Position numbers and translations under genes: made by a program. Below, piece after piece: positions 63,268 to 64,000 of a stretch of 64,000 bases of DNA; position 1 is the stretch's first letter, and each line of letters begins with the position of its first letter. Origin of the DNA: JAJDAH01 sp964487605 (lineage in GTDB: Bacteria; Myxococcota_A; Polyangia; Polyangiales; Polyangiaceae); contig CAZARU010000017.1 of the NCBI GenBank assembly GCA_964487605.1, forward strand, positions 17,531 to 81,530, given 5' to 3'. The notes under the pieces were generated by a model, which saw nothing but the letters and a program-made list of their open reading frames with translations, ran no database searches and was not told the DNA's origin.

Positions 63268-64000
63268 TCACCGGGCGCGGGAGACGACCCCCTTGAACAT
63301 CCGCTGGGTGCGCGCCAGCCCTTCGACCTGCTCCTGCACCAGCGCGGAGTCCTTGCTGTCGATGGCCTCACGAGCCTTCGACACCACGCTCTTCGCCTTG
63401 CCGATGGCGTCCTTCCCGAAGTCGCTGGACGCGACGATGCGCTCCACTTCCGGAAAGAGGCGCTCGATCTCCGCGATGAGCGTCTCCGCCTCCTGCTTCG
63501 CCTGCTCGAACTTCTCGTCGGTGCGGCGCTCGACCAGATAGTCCTTGGCGTCTTCGACCATGGACTTGAGCTCGTCGCCCGTCAGGCCGCTCGTCGCGGT
63601 GACCTGAATGGACTGCTCCTGGCCGGTCTCGAGATCCTTCGCGTGGACGCTGACGATGCCGTCGGTGTTGATCTCGAAGGTGACCTCGATTTCGACGTGC
63701 CCCTTGGGCGCGCGGCGCAGACCCGTGAGGATGAACTCCCCGAGGAGCTCGTTCTCGTCGGCCTTCTTGCTCTCGCCCTGCATGACGAGGATCTTCACGG
63801 CGGTCTGGTTGTCGCGGCTCGTGGTGAAGATCTTGGTGCGGCTCGTCGGAACCGTCGTGTTCTGCGGGATCAGCTCCTCGAAGTAGCTCCCGAACGTCAT
63901 GATGCCGAGCGCGTGCGGCGTCACGTCGAGCAGGATCATCTCGTGCTTGTCTTCGACGAGTGCCGCTCCCTGGATCGCGGCGCCGAGCGCGACGACCTCG
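63268..64000 (-). CDS. dnaK: Hsp70 chaperone DnaK, C-terminal part
   Basis: The C-terminal 240 or so residues of an Hsp70, running off the window end. Visible are the end of the ATPase domain (VVALGAAIQGAALVEDKHE), the linker and start of the substrate-binding domain (LLDVTPHALGIMTFGSYFEELIPQNTTVPT, VKILVMQGES, GEFILTGLRRAPKGHVEIEVTFEINTDGIVSVHAKD), and the helical lid. The sequence stops right after the lid (RMFKGVVSRAR) and lacks the disordered acidic tail of canonical DnaK. VTPHALGI in place of VTPLSLGI points to a paralogue rather than the housekeeping copy. It is promoter-proximal to three further genes on the minus strand. Confidence 0.9.
   Translation of the reverse strand, partial: EVVALGAAIQGAALVEDKHEMILLDVTPHALGIMTFGSYFEELIPQNTTVPTSRTKIFTTSRDNQTAVKILVMQGESKKADENELLGEFILTGLRRAPKGHVEIEVTFEINTDGIVSVHAKDLETGQEQSIQVTATSGLTGDELKSMVEDAKDYLVERRTDEKFEQAKQEAETLIAEIERLFPEVERIVASSDFGKDAIGKAKSVVSKAREAIDSKDSALVQEQVEGLARTQRMFKGVVSRAR

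Noticed and set aside
62240..63271. Long N-terminal extension of the M1 peptidase frame
   Set aside because: It overlaps the acidic TPR-like gene in another frame and is Arg/Pro low complexity; the ATG at 62239 has a ribosome site and a signal-like segment.

Overview
The window is high-GC, gene-dense bacterial chromosome. It looks like a myxobacterium, most probably of the Polyangiales/Sorangiineae side of the Myxococcota. Supporting signs are: many lipoproteins with Gly/Ala/Asp-rich linkers after the lipobox, AgmX-like modules, a eukaryotic-type Ser/Thr kinase, thrombospondin type 3 (TSP3) repeat proteins including one with a MYXO-CTERM-like tail, CPXCG and LBF_2804-like families, and frequent GTG/TTG starts with ATGA/GTGA/TGATG overlaps. 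The taxon is an inference; no rRNA is present. There is one tRNA, no CRISPR array and no intact insertion sequence. No gene-free stretch exceeds 300 bases.

Layout. 0.2-7.1 kb: envelope proteins (OmpA-like lipoprotein, AgmX-like lipoprotein, von Willebrand A lipoprotein, EI24-like membrane protein, lipoprotein) around a TerB-like cytosolic protein. 7.2-12.1 kb: signalling (Ser/Thr kinase, a ribbon-helix-helix regulator behind a perfect 21-bp palindrome, a small helical protein, a PAS hybrid histidine kinase). 12.2-16.7 kb: a glutamine-synthetase-like ligase coupled to an iron alcohol dehydrogenase, then a TetR regulator divergent from an AlkB alkane hydroxylase with two matching operators. 16.9-19.9 kb: small cysteine-rich proteins, then a decayed patch with a nonsense-interrupted RelE-like toxin gene and an integrase relic against tRNA-Gly(CCC).

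20.0-28.4 kb: an alkylsulfatase-like metallo-beta-lactamase protein and a cluster of TSP3/OmpA/beta-barrel surface proteins. 28.6-33.8 kb: a ChaC-like cyclotransferase and three acyl-CoA dehydrogenases. 33.9-39.5 kb: a Tat-exported molybdopterin oxidoreductase operon with a PepSY membrane protein and a thioredoxin/TPR lipoprotein, a class II amidotransferase with a zinc-ribbon regulator, and an aldehyde dehydrogenase. 39.7-48.7 kb: a lipoprotein containing a 10-N assembly gap, a HelD-like helicase/M28 peptidase/CNT transporter operon, a TetR regulator, a polytopic membrane protein and a VOC protein. 48.9-57.8 kb: two copper-monooxygenase-like lipoproteins, an outer-membrane barrel, a DegT aminotransferase/Gfo-Idh-MocA pair and a Tat-exported carotenoid oxygenase. 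57.9-64.0 kb: a glycogen-synthase-like glycosyltransferase facing an operon that runs DnaK (cut by the window edge), a TPR-like protein, an M1 peptidase and a membrane protein.

Functionally the window mixes lipid or hydrocarbon oxidation (AlkB, iron ADH, ALDH, three acyl-CoA dehydrogenases, alkylsulfatase-like protein) with cell-surface and oxidative periplasmic chemistry (copper monooxygenase-like proteins, molybdopterin enzyme, carotenoid oxygenase, TSP3/OmpA proteins). No single large biosynthetic or defence system is obvious. The most unusual local signals are the palindrome-controlled RHH/zinc-knuckle regulator with its small helical partner, the copper-monooxygenase-like/carotenoid-oxygenase divergon, the molybdopterin/PepSY/thioredoxin-TPR cassette, and the tRNA-linked integrase and toxin relics.
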